Assembly: GCF_024158125.1 (NCBI RefSeq) | Contig: NZ_JAMZFT010000003.1 | Location: 372,001-436,000 of the forward strand | Direction: 5' to 3' | From: Futiania mangrovi | GTDB lineage: Bacteria; Pseudomonadota; Alphaproteobacteria; Futianiales; Futianiaceae | DNA: 64,000 nt | In this document: one piece after another, positions 26,991-34,598 of the stretch | Position numbering within the stretch: the stretch's first letter is position 1 | Layout of the letters: the number at the start of each line of letters is the position of its first letter | The notes under the pieces: generated by a model | The model's input: only the letters and a program-made list of their open reading frames with translations | Told to the model about the DNA's origin: nothing | The model's database searches: none | Made by a program: the position numbers and the translations under genes

Positions 26991-28129
26991 GCCCAGTCTC
27001 CCTGACCAAGCCGGGCCAGATCGTCGATACGGATGGCGCAGCCGACCGCTGGCGTCTCCACCTCCGCCCCCAGTTCGCGCAGCAGCCGGTCGTAGCGCCC
27101 GCCGCCGGCGAGCGCCACGTCCTCGCCGCCACGCACGGCGACGACCTCGAACATGAAGCCCGTGTAGTATTCGAGCCGCCGCCCGAAATCGGCGGAGAAG
27201 CGCATGGAGGCCGTGTCGAGTCCCGCCGCCTCCATCCGGTCGAGCCGCCGGGTAAAGGCGTCCGCCGCAGCATCGATCGAGAGAGCGGCGCCGCGCGCGA
27301 TCTCCAGCACGCGGTCGAGCGCGGGCCGCGGCGCGCCGTCGACCTCCAGCACTGCCTCGATGGTAGCGCGGGCGCGGGCGTCCAGCGGCTCGGCCGTTGC
27401 GTCCGCCGCCTGGTCGAGGAACCGGCGCGCGATCTCGCCCGGCGTCCGCCCGCCGGTCTGCGGGATCCCTGCCAACTCCAGCACGCCCTCGATCATGGAT
27501 TGCGCCGCGTCGCGGTCGAGACGGGAAAGTGCGGCCAGAAACGCGCGCCGGTCCGCCGCGTTGGGCGCGGTGTCGCCATCCGCCAGCCGGTCGAGCAGCG
27601 CGCGGAACTTGCCGCCCTGCCAGAAGGTCCGCTTCAGCGCGGCGCGCCAGCGCTCGGGCATGTCAAGGCCATCGATCACCCCGTGCAGCAGCCCCAGGTC
27701 GCCGAGGTCGAGACGCGCGTCCGCAACACCGCCCGCGCGCACGCCCTCGACCGCGAGGCCGAGGATTTCCACGTCCGCCGAGGCCGCGTCCACCTCGCCG
27801 AAGCATTCGAAGCCGACCTGCGCGATCTCGCGCGGGCGGGTCGAGCCTGCAAGCTGCTGGCGGAATACCTTGCCCGCATAGGCGAAGCGCGCAGGCAGCC
27901 CCGCGCGGTCCGCATCGCCCAGATAGGCGAGCGCGGTGGGGATCGTCAGGTCGGGACGCAGGCAGAGCCGTTCGCCGCCCGTGTCGTCCAGCAGGAACAG
28001 GCGGCGGCGAATGTCCTCGCCCGACAGATCGAGGAACACATCGGCCGGCTGCAGCACGGGCGGGTCCACGCGGACATAGGCCCCCGCGCCGGCGATGCCG
28101 ATCAGCCGTTCGGAAAGTGCGCGCGACAT
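26987..28129 (-). CDS. hisZ: ATP phosphoribosyltransferase regulatory subunit HisZ
   Basis: HisZ is a HisRS paralogue without aminoacylation activity that forms a complex with HisG and gives histidine feedback control. The 380-residue product shows class II synthetase-like remnants: [40 protein letters not shown] and [15 protein letters not shown], with [12 protein letters not shown]. The anticodon-binding domain of HisRS is lacking. The ATG at 28129 is five bases past the hisS stop. The gene order hisS-hisZ-hisG on one transcript puts histidine charging and synthesis together. Confidence 0.9.
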   Translation of the reverse strand: MSRALSERLIGIAGAGAYVRVDPPVLQPADVFLDLSGEDIRRRLFLLDDTGGERLCLRPDLTIPTALAYLGDADRAGLPARFAYAGKVFRQQLAGSTRPREIAQVGFECFGEVDAASADVEILGLAVEGVRAGGVADARLDLGDLGLLHGVIDGLDMPERWRAALKRTFWQGGKFRALLDRLADGDTAPNAADRRAFLAALSRLDRDAAQSMIEGVLELAGIPQTGGRTPGEIARRFLDQAADATAEPLDARARATIEAVLEVDGAPRPALDRVLEIARGAALSIDAAADAFTRRLDRMEAAGLDTASMRFSADFGRRLEYYTGFMFEVVAVRGGEDVALAGGGRYDRLLRELGAEVETPAVGCAIRIDDLARLGQGDWA

Positions 28130-28134
28130 CTGGG

Positions 28135-29640
28135 CTATCCCTCCTGGCGCGCGGCCTGCGCCGCCAGCATCTGACGGACGCTGGCCACCAGGTCGCCGCG
28201 CGGCACGGTCACCTGCGACGGATGCTCCTTCCACTTGTCGTGGCTTTCGATGGACTTCGCAAGCTCGGCGCCGAGTTTGAGGTCCTTCAGCGTGATCTCG
28301 CCCTTCTCGCGCTCGTCCGTGCCCTCGATCACCGCAATCGGCGCGGTGCGGCGGTCGGCGTACTTCAGCTGGGCGCGCATGCCGGAGGTGCCGAGATACA
28401 TTTCCGCGCGGATCCCCGCGGCGCGCAGTTCCGCCGTCATCGCCTGGGCGCGCGCGATCTCGCCCCGGTCGAGGACGAGAACCAGAACGGGCCCATCCTC
28501 GGAATCGGTGCGCACGAGGCCGCGGCTGACCAGCGCCGTCAGCAGCCGGTCGACGCCGATGGAGATGCCTGTCGCCGGCACCTCCTGGCCTGTGAAGCGC
28601 TTCACGAGGTCGTCGTAGCGCCCGCCGCCCGCAACCGCGCCGAACTGCACGGTTTCCCCGCGCTCGTTCTGGACGGGGAAGGTCAGCGCCCCCTCGAAAA
28701 CCGGGCCGGTGTAGTAGGCAAGCCCGCGCACCACGCTGGGATCGATCAGGATGCGGTCCTCGGCGAAGCCCGCCGCATCGACGAGGGCCGCGATCTCCTC
28801 AAGCTCTGCCACGCCTTCTGCGCCGACCGCACTGCCGCCGACGAGGTCGCGCAGTTTTTGCAGCGTTTCCGCGTTCGTGCCCGCCCCCGCCGCGACGAAG
28901 GCCAGGACCGTCCCGATCTGCGCCTCGCCCAGGTGTGCGCCCTGGGTGAAGTCGCCCGACTCGTCGCGGCGCCCCTTGCCGAGCAGCAGGCGCACCCCGT
29001 CCGCCCCCAGTCGGTCGAGCTTGTCGATGGCGCGCAGCACCGTTCCGCGCTGGGCCGCGTCGCCATCCTCGCCGAGGCCGATCGCCTCCAGCACGCCGGA
29101 GAGGACCTTGCGGTTGTTGACACGGACGACATAGTCGCCGCGCGGGATGCCCAGCGCCTCGAACGTCGCGGAGACCATCATGGTCAGTTCCGCATCGGCG
29201 GCCATGACCGGCGTGCCGACCGTGTCGGCGTCGAACTGGAAGAACTCGCAGAACCGGCCCGGGCCCGGCTTCTCGTTCCGATAGACGGGCCCCACCTGGT
29301 AGCGGCGATAAGGCTTGGTAAGCCGGTCGCCCGCCATCGCCACCATGCGCGCGAGCGGCGCGGTCAGGTCGTAGCGCAGCGCCAGCCAGTCGCCGTCCTC
29401 GTCCTGGAAGCCGAACACACCGCCCATCGGGCGGTCCACATCCGGCAGATACTTGCCGAGCGCGTCGAGATACTCGATCGCCGGGGTTTCAAGCGCGGAG
29501 AAGCCGTGCCGCTCGTACACCTCCCGGATGGTGGCGAGCATCGCGCCGCGCGCACGCACGTCGCCAGCGGGAATGTCGCGGAATCCGCGCGGCAGGCGGG
29601 CCTGCGGCCGGGTCTCTTCCTGGTCGGTGATCTTCGGCAT
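28135..29640 (-). CDS. hisS: Histidyl-tRNA synthetase, divergent alphaproteobacterial type
   Basis: This 501-residue class II synthetase charges tRNA-His. Motif 2 reads [20 protein letters not shown] (117-136), unlike the RHERPQ form of E. coli HisRS. Histidine-specific [12 protein letters not shown], motif 3 [11 protein letters not shown] and a C-terminal anticodon-binding domain (about 380-501) are present. The tRNA-His gene lies 1.5 kb away and has A73 and U72 in place of C73. This pairing is known from Caulobacter, whose HisRS does not need G-1. An ATG at 29640 fits family starts. Leader length or attenuation was not seen. Confidence 0.95.
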   Translation of the reverse strand: MPKITDQEETRPQARLPRGFRDIPAGDVRARGAMLATIREVYERHGFSALETPAIEYLDALGKYLPDVDRPMGGVFGFQDEDGDWLALRYDLTAPLARMVAMAGDRLTKPYRRYQVGPVYRNEKPGPGRFCEFFQFDADTVGTPVMAADAELTMMVSATFEALGIPRGDYVVRVNNRKVLSGVLEAIGLGEDGDAAQRGTVLRAIDKLDRLGADGVRLLLGKGRRDESGDFTQGAHLGEAQIGTVLAFVAAGAGTNAETLQKLRDLVGGSAVGAEGVAELEEIAALVDAAGFAEDRILIDPSVVRGLAYYTGPVFEGALTFPVQNERGETVQFGAVAGGGRYDDLVKRFTGQEVPATGISIGVDRLLTALVSRGLVRTDSEDGPVLVLVLDRGEIARAQAMTAELRAAGIRAEMYLGTSGMRAQLKYADRRTAPIAVIEGTDEREKGEITLKDLKLGAELAKSIESHDKWKEHPSQVTVPRGDLVASVRQMLAAQAARQEG

Positions 29641-29834
29641 GGGTGTATCAGAACCGCGTGAATGGCGCAGAACGGCTGGCGTTTCGGCGCCGTTCCTACC
29701 CCATCGCGTCGGCGGCCACAAGCGCGCTGACCCGCCACACCCCGGCAAGAAATTGCAAGGCCTCTTGCATGGTTATTATTCGTTAAACATAGAATTTCAC
29801 GTAATTTTATCTTCTAGAGTTTTCAGTATTTTCA

Positions 29835-29858
29835 GTTTGACAAAGAAGAGTGTCAAAC
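29835..29858 (+). promoter_or_regulatory. Inverted repeat over a -35 box, upstream of the DUF2336 gene
   Basis: GTTTGACA (29835-29842), eight bases, then TGTCAAAC (29851-29858) form a perfect inverted repeat. It contains a consensus TTGACA at 29837-29842. It lies in an AT-rich island: 39 G or C in the 120 bases 29761-29880, against about 70% around it. This looks like an operator covering a promoter 60-83 bases before the ATG at 29918. A -10 box at the right distance is poor. Confidence 0.6.
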
Positions 29859-29917
29859 CAACATTTGTTGTGAACCAGAGTCCCTTCGGGCCTTTCGTGC
29901 GTGACGGAGTATGCAGA

Positions 29918-31054
29918 ATGCCAAGCCCGCTCGACCGCGATCCGGCCGCCCTTTTTCCCCCGCTTGCGCGGGCGGACGTGGCCTCGCTCGTTGAACTGTC
30001 GCGCGACCGTGCCGAGGACGCGCGCAGCGAACTCGCGCAACATCTCGTGCGCTTCGCGACCGCGGATGCCGCGTTGAGCGACGACGAATGGCGCCTGCTC
30101 GACGACATTCTCGTGCGCCTGATCGGCCACATGGAGACAACGCTGCGCCGGACGCTTTCGGAACGGGTCGCAGACATGGAGATGCCGCCGGCGCAGATCC
30201 TGCGGGCGCTTGCCTTCGACGAGGCGGAGGTGGCACAACCCGTGCTGTCCCGCGGACAGGGGCTGTCGGACGTCGATCTCGTCGACATCGTCCGCCGCCT
30301 GACCGTGGAGCATCGGATGGCCGTGGCAGAACGGCGCAACATCTCCGCCCCCGTCTCGGCAGCCCTGGTCGAACAGGGCGAAGCGCCCGTCGTCCGGACG
30401 CTTCTGGAGAACCGCTCCGCCCGCATCTCGCGCAGCACCTTCCGCCGCATCTGCCGCACGAGCGAGGGAGATGCCGACCTCCAAAAACTCATGATCGCCC
30501 GCCAGGACGCGCCGCGCAACCTGCTGGCGGACCTGTTCTGGGCGGTGGCGAGCGAATATCGGCGCAAGATCCTCGACAGGTTCGACCTCGACCTCGAAGT
30601 CCTGAAGCGGCGGTTCCAGGAAGGGGCCGAGGACGCGCTCTATGAATTGCAGGCCGACCCGGTCGCGGCGGCCGCCGTCAACACGTTGCGCGACCAGCCG
30701 GTCTACGGGCAGTCGGGTGCCGATGCACTGGCCACCGCTATCCGTTCCGGCCGGATCGAGGCGGTCGTCGACGCGGTTGCCCGCACGGCGCGGGTCTCGC
30801 GCGAGACGGCGCGTCGCATGGCCCATGACGAGAGCGGCGAGGCACTTGCCCTGCTTGCGAAATCGCTCGGCATGCAGAAGACACAGTTCGTGCAGCTTTT
30901 CCTTGCGCTCGACCGGGTGCGCGGCGGCGCGCCGAAGCCGTTCTCGCACGCCGACAACCTCGGCCGCCTGTTCGACCAGATCAAGTGGGAGGGGGCGGAA
31001 TTCCTGATGCGTTACTGGGCGGATCCGTCGACCGTAAAGCAGACCGCCCATTGA
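29918..31054 (+). CDS. DUF2336 domain protein
   Basis: This 378-residue, mostly helical protein is of the DUF2336 type found in alphaproteobacteria; the function is not established. It has no signal peptide, membrane segment or known catalytic motif. Repeated helix pairs such as LSDDEWRLLDDILVRLIGHM and VARTARVSRETARRMAHDES suggest a HEAT-like or scaffold fold. The ATG at 29918 follows an AT-rich promoter region with an inverted repeat; the frame is open further upstream only as shadow over the hisS leader. A strong terminator follows, so it is monocistronic. Confidence 0.78.
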   Translation: MPSPLDRDPAALFPPLARADVASLVELSRDRAEDARSELAQHLVRFATADAALSDDEWRLLDDILVRLIGHMETTLRRTLSERVADMEMPPAQILRALAFDEAEVAQPVLSRGQGLSDVDLVDIVRRLTVEHRMAVAERRNISAPVSAALVEQGEAPVVRTLLENRSARISRSTFRRICRTSEGDADLQKLMIARQDAPRNLLADLFWAVASEYRRKILDRFDLDLEVLKRRFQEGAEDALYELQADPVAAAAVNTLRDQPVYGQSGADALATAIRSGRIEAVVDAVARTARVSRETARRMAHDESGEALALLAKSLGMQKTQFVQLFLALDRVRGGAPKPFSHADNLGRLFDQIKWEGAEFLMRYWADPSTVKQTAH

Positions 31055-31105
31055 CGGCACCGCCCCTGCCCGCGCCATGCGCAGGCGGCACAGACCGGAA
31101 ACGGC

Positions 31106-31129
31106 AAAGGCGCCCCACGGGGCGCCTTT
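31106..31129 (+). terminator. Rho-independent terminator after the DUF2336 gene
   Basis: AAAGGCGCCCC (31106-31116), a two-base loop and GGGGCGCCTTT (31119-31129) form a perfect 11-base-pair hairpin ending in TTT. It lies 52 bases past the DUF2336 stop. From the other strand it sits 35 bases past the tRNA-His 3' end and could end that transcript too. Confidence 0.82.
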
Positions 31130-31164
31130 CGCGTTTCGTGCCGGCCGAACGTCACGCTGGGAGA

Positions 31165-31241
31165 TGGTACACCCGCCCCGGCTCGAACGGGGGACCTCCA
31201 GATCCACAATCTGGCGCTCTAACCAACTGAGCTACGGGTGC
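31165..31241 (-). tRNA. tRNA-His(GTG) with A73 and U72
   Basis: Read on the minus strand, the cloverleaf is complete: acceptor GCACCCG pairs with CGGGTGT, the D-stem is GCTC/GAGC, the anticodon stem CCAGA/TCTGG holds the loop TTGTGGA with anticodon GTG, and the T-arm is CCCCG-TTCGAGC-CGGGG. CCA is encoded. The discriminator is A73 and the top pair is G1-U72, not the usual G-1:C73 of bacterial tRNA-His. Both features are known identity elements in Caulobacter, whose HisRS is divergent. Confidence 0.97.
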
Positions 31242-31310
31242 CCGGCAACGCGGACCCGGAAACTATAACCGGGCCCGCGGGAATTCAAGCGTCTCTCGAC
31301 GCGGCATCCG

Positions 31311-32096
31311 TCAGCGGCGGACGGTTTCGGCGATTTGCGCGTAGGACGCCGTCATCGCGGCACGGATCGGGGCCGCACTTTCCTCCGCCAGGCGTGTGGC
31401 CTCGCCGGTGAGGGTGCGCACCTGCGCCAGGTAGGCGCGCGCTGCGTCCTGCAGGAAGTCCGCATGCACCCGCGCCGCTTCGGCCGGCGTGCCGGCCGTC
31501 ATCGTGTCGCGCATGGCGGCGATGCCGGCATTTACACGGTCCTGCGCAAAGCCCAGAACCTGGCGATTGAGGTCGCGCACGCCCGTCTGTGCGGCGCTCT
31601 GTGCCTCGGCCAGGCTCTCGCGCGTCTCGCGGGCTGCCGCCTGCATCGCGTCCGCCATGCGGCGCAGCGACTCGACCCCTTTCCGGGAGCCGGCAAACGG
31701 ATCGAAGGGCAGTGCCTGGGCGGCCTCGCCGCGGACATCGGCGGGAACAGCGGACTTTACAGTCTTTACAGCGGCCGGCGCCTTGCGCGGGCTGCGGACG
31801 GCCGGACGCGGCGCCGGACGGGCGGCCTTGGCCTTGCGCGGAGCGGGCCCGGAAGAGGCTGCGGCCTTCGCAGGCGCAGCAGATTCAGATGTCTTCGCGG
31901 CCGTGCGCGACTTGGCCTTCGGTTGCGCCTTGGCCTGAGCCTTCGGCTGCGCCTTGGGCTGAGCCTTCGGTCGGGCCTTAGGCTCGGATACGGCTTCCGC
32001 CGCGGGCCCGGCTTGCGGCGCCTCTGCGGCGGCAATGTTCGCCGGGGCAGCGTCTGTTTCGGGGGTTTCGTTCACGGTCTGCGGCTGGTCGCTCAT
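31311..32096 (-). CDS. Phasin-like protein with N-terminal Lys/Ala/Pro-rich region
   Basis: This 261-residue protein is probably a phasin coating polyhydroxyalkanoate granules. Residues 130-261 hold the helical phasin part: FDPFAGSRKGVESLRRMADA, RDLNRQVLGFAQDRVNAG, and AGTPAEAARVHADFLQDAA. Residues 39-120 are a basic, low-complexity region with KAQP-type repeats, like the histone-like tail of Pseudomonas PhaF but at the N-terminus. That region could bind DNA. The ATG at 32096 begins MSDQPQTVNE. TGCTGCAC repeats upstream may be regulatory. Acetoacetyl-CoA ligase and a MaoC hydratase in the window fit polyhydroxybutyrate metabolism. Confidence 0.75.
   Translation of the reverse strand: MSDQPQTVNETPETDAAPANIAAAEAPQAGPAAEAVSEPKARPKAQPKAQPKAQAKAQPKAKSRTAAKTSESAAPAKAAASSGPAPRKAKAARPAPRPAVRSPRKAPAAVKTVKSAVPADVRGEAAQALPFDPFAGSRKGVESLRRMADAMQAAARETRESLAEAQSAAQTGVRDLNRQVLGFAQDRVNAGIAAMRDTMTAGTPAEAARVHADFLQDAARAYLAQVRTLTGEATRLAEESAAPIRAAMTASYAQIAETVRR
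31919..31981 (-). repeat. KAQP-type coding repeat inside the phasin gene
   Basis: About 63 bases encode tandem units of the KAQP/KAKA kind (protein residues 39-60), written with near-identical 12- to 15-base DNA units. It is a coding low-complexity repeat, not a CRISPR or intergenic element, and may vary in copy number between strains. Confidence 0.7.
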
Positions 32097-32149
32097 CTGT
32101 TTCAGGCTCCGATGGCTGGATTCCGCGGATGGCGCGGCGCACGGCAACG

Positions 32150-32171
32150 TGCTGCACGCGCTCTGCTGCAC
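32150..32171 (-). promoter_or_regulatory. TGCTGCAC direct repeats upstream of the phasin gene
   Basis: TGCTGCAC occurs at 32150-32157 and again at 32164-32171, 54 to 75 bases before the phasin ATG. The polyhydroxyalkanoate regulator PhaR of Paracoccus and Rhodobacter binds TGC-rich sites upstream of phasin genes, which makes this a candidate operator. The match is by eye and the exact PhaR motif was not scored. Confidence 0.4.
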
Positions 32172-32340
32172 TGCAATAACAAAGGGCGCGGCGACGATCA
32201 AGCGCGCGCATGCCCTCTTCCGCGCACGCGCGCTTTGCGCCAATGGTACGAGGCTTGCAGCCCTTCCGGCGAAGCACCTCGTCACGTCCCGACATGGGAC
32301 GCCCGCAGACACGAAGCACGTCAGAGAGAGAACCGCGCGC

Positions 32341-34476
32341 GTGAGCCTGAAACCCGCACAAGACGCGATCCGCGCCTTCGAGGCCGACCCCCGGCCTGCA
32401 TGGCTTTGGGATCCGGTGCGCGCACGCATCCTTTGGGCGAACAGGCCTGCGCTCGACTTCTGGCGCGAGGAGTCGGCCGCCGACCTGGGGGTACGGGACT
32501 TCGGCAGCGAAGATCCGGCAGCCCGTCTCATCGCGGCGTCCCGCGCCGCCTTGTCCGAAGGCAAGATCGTTGCCCGCCGGGCGACGATCCTGCGCGACGG
32601 CGAGGCCATTCCCGCCGCCCTGCAACTGGCGGGGGTCACGCTTTCGTCGGGCCGCGAGGTGGTCTTCGTGCTGGCCGAACCCGATACGAGCCGCGCCCCG
32701 GAAGTGCTGCGGCTCGAGGCTCTCGTGCGGCTCTCTCCGGTCCCGATGACCGTCTACTCGGCCGAGGGGCGCGCCCGCTTCCAGACCGAGGAGGCCGACC
32801 GCCTGTTCGGCCCGGCCTCCCGCGGGCATCTGACGCGGCGCATCATGAACCCGGAGCGGACGCGCACGCTGCTCGCCAGCGCACTGTCGAACGGCTCGGC
32901 GGCGCGTGTCTGCGTCGTCATGACCGAGGTGGGCCCTGCGCGGATGCGGGTCGCCATGCGCCGTTTCACGGATCCCAAGACCGGCGAGACGTCGATCATC
33001 GCGGTGTTCGAGGAGGCAGGCGCCGCCCCGGCGGCCTATGCCGTCGGCACCGATACCCTCCGCACAGCGGAGACAGGCGCACCCGCACCCGTCATGACTG
33101 CCCGGACGGCCGGCGACGCGCCGGACGACGCCGGACCGGACGCCGCCGAGGCGGAGGCGGACGGCGCCGGGACAGAGGTCCTGTCCCGCAGCACGGCAGC
33201 GCAGGCCGCCCGTTCCGCCACCCGCGCCGAGGCACCGGCCTCGCCATTCGGCGCGCTGACGCCCGGTTCCGGCCTGCCGCCGCTGGGCTCCCTCCTGGGG
33301 GAAGCCGCGGCCCCGCAGGAAGAGGCGGCCGCCGCACGTCCCGCCCCGGCGGCGGAGACCGGCGAGGCTGCGACGCAGCAGGCGATCATGTCCGCGCTCG
33401 ACGCCGCCGGGACGGGCATCCTCACGCTCGATGCCGCGGGCGACGTGGTGGCGATCAGTCACGGTGCGGCGCACCTGTTCCGCATCGATGCCGAGGATGC
33501 GATCGGGCGGCGCTTTGCCAGCTTCCTGAACGAGCCCTCGGCCCGCCGTCTCGACAGCTTCCTCCGCTTCGGTCCGGTCATGGCACCGACCAATTTCGAA
33601 AGCGGCGGCGAAGTGCAGGGCGTCCGCCTCGACGGAACCACGCTGCCCCTCTCGCTCGTCCTGCGGCGGATCGAGGGCAAGGGCGCCGAGCGGCTGGTCG
33701 CCGTCGTCCGCGACATGTCGGAGCAGAAGCGGCTTGTCGACCAGCTCGACCAGGCGCGGGTGATGGGTGGCGGCTTCCAGGGTAATTTCCTCGCCAATGT
33801 CAGCCACGAGATCCGCACCCCGCTCAACGCCATGATCGGCTTCACCGACCTGATGCTGAAGGAAACCTTCGGCCCGGTGGGCAACGCGAAATACGTGGAG
33901 TATCTCAACGACGTGCACGACAGCGGCCTGCACGTCCTCAGCCTCGTCAACGACCTGCTGGACCTGTCGAAGGCGCAGGCGGGCCGCCTCGACCTGCATC
34001 TCGAACCGCTCGACGTCGGCGAGGTGGTCAAGGCCAGCGAACGCTTCGTAAGCCCGCAGGCGATGGCCGGCAAGGTCGCGCTGGAGACCCGCGTCGTCGA
34101 CGGCCTGCCGCTGATCCGCGCGGACGAGCGCAGCCTGCGCCAGATCATCATCAACCTCGCCTCGAACGCGGTTAAGTTCACCCGCGAAGGCGGCCGCGTG
34201 TCCATGTGGGTGCGCCGGGCGGAAGGCGGCGGCGTCGAGATCGTGGTGCGCGACACCGGCATCGGCATGACGCCGGAGGAACTGCGCGAGGCGCTGGAGC
34301 CCTATGGACAGGTCAAGAGCGACGTGCGCCGCGACCAGGCGGGCACCGGGCTGGGCCTCCCCCTTGCCCGCGCGCTGGCGGAGGCGATGAAGGCGCGCTT
34401 CCAGATCGAGAGCGAGAAGGGCAAGGGCACCGCCGTGCATATCATCTTCGGGCCGGAGTGCGTGGCCGGCGTCTGA
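32341..34476 (+). CDS. PAS-domain sensor histidine kinase (PleC/DivJ/PdhS-like)
   Basis: This 711-residue histidine kinase has no clear membrane segment. An N-terminal PAS-like region (about 1-220), an Ala/Pro-rich linker (about 240-340) and a second PAS (345-465) precede the dimerisation helix SHEIRTPLNAMIGF with His489. The ATP-binding domain follows, with IIINLASNAVKFT, DTGIGM and GTGLGLPLARAL. The C-terminal GLPL-ARAL pattern resembles the PleC/DivJ/PdhS kinases that control the DivK/CtrA pathway; this is inference. I choose a GTG start at 32341 with GAGAGAG upstream; no in-frame ATG gives a better fit. No response regulator is adjacent. Confidence 0.83.
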   Translation: MSLKPAQDAIRAFEADPRPAWLWDPVRARILWANRPALDFWREESAADLGVRDFGSEDPAARLIAASRAALSEGKIVARRATILRDGEAIPAALQLAGVTLSSGREVVFVLAEPDTSRAPEVLRLEALVRLSPVPMTVYSAEGRARFQTEEADRLFGPASRGHLTRRIMNPERTRTLLASALSNGSAARVCVVMTEVGPARMRVAMRRFTDPKTGETSIIAVFEEAGAAPAAYAVGTDTLRTAETGAPAPVMTARTAGDAPDDAGPDAAEAEADGAGTEVLSRSTAAQAARSATRAEAPASPFGALTPGSGLPPLGSLLGEAAAPQEEAAAARPAPAAETGEAATQQAIMSALDAAGTGILTLDAAGDVVAISHGAAHLFRIDAEDAIGRRFASFLNEPSARRLDSFLRFGPVMAPTNFESGGEVQGVRLDGTTLPLSLVLRRIEGKGAERLVAVVRDMSEQKRLVDQLDQARVMGGGFQGNFLANVSHEIRTPLNAMIGFTDLMLKETFGPVGNAKYVEYLNDVHDSGLHVLSLVNDLLDLSKAQAGRLDLHLEPLDVGEVVKASERFVSPQAMAGKVALETRVVDGLPLIRADERSLRQIIINLASNAVKFTREGGRVSMWVRRAEGGGVEIVVRDTGIGMTPEELREALEPYGQVKSDVRRDQAGTGLGLPLARALAEAMKARFQIESEKGKGTAVHIIFGPECVAGV

Positions 34477-34549
34477 TCCCCGCACCCTCCGCAACGCAGT
34501 CCCGCGGTATCAAGGCACTCGACAGATCGCGTGCGCGGGCCTAAGTGCT

Positions 34550-34570
34550 GTTTGCGAATGTTTCTCAAAC
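34550..34570 (+). promoter_or_regulatory. 21-base palindrome upstream of the ABC permease gene
   Basis: GTTTGCGAA, three bases and TTCTCAAAC form an inverted repeat with eight of nine pairs matching. It ends 28 bases before the permease ATG, where a repressor would block transcription. It does not match the Fur, Irr or RirA consensus patterns I know closely enough to name a regulator. Confidence 0.45.
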
Positions 34571-34598
34571 GCAGCAGGGTTCCCCTGCCGGGAGCGCC

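Noticed and set aside
29918-31054. Longer DUF2336 protein from an upstream start near 29453
   Set aside because: The extra part runs antisense over hisS and through the AT-rich promoter island; family similarity begins at the ATG at 29918.
31919-31981. CRISPR-like short repeats
   Set aside because: The units are 12-15 bases, contiguous without spacers, and keep the reading frame of the phasin gene.
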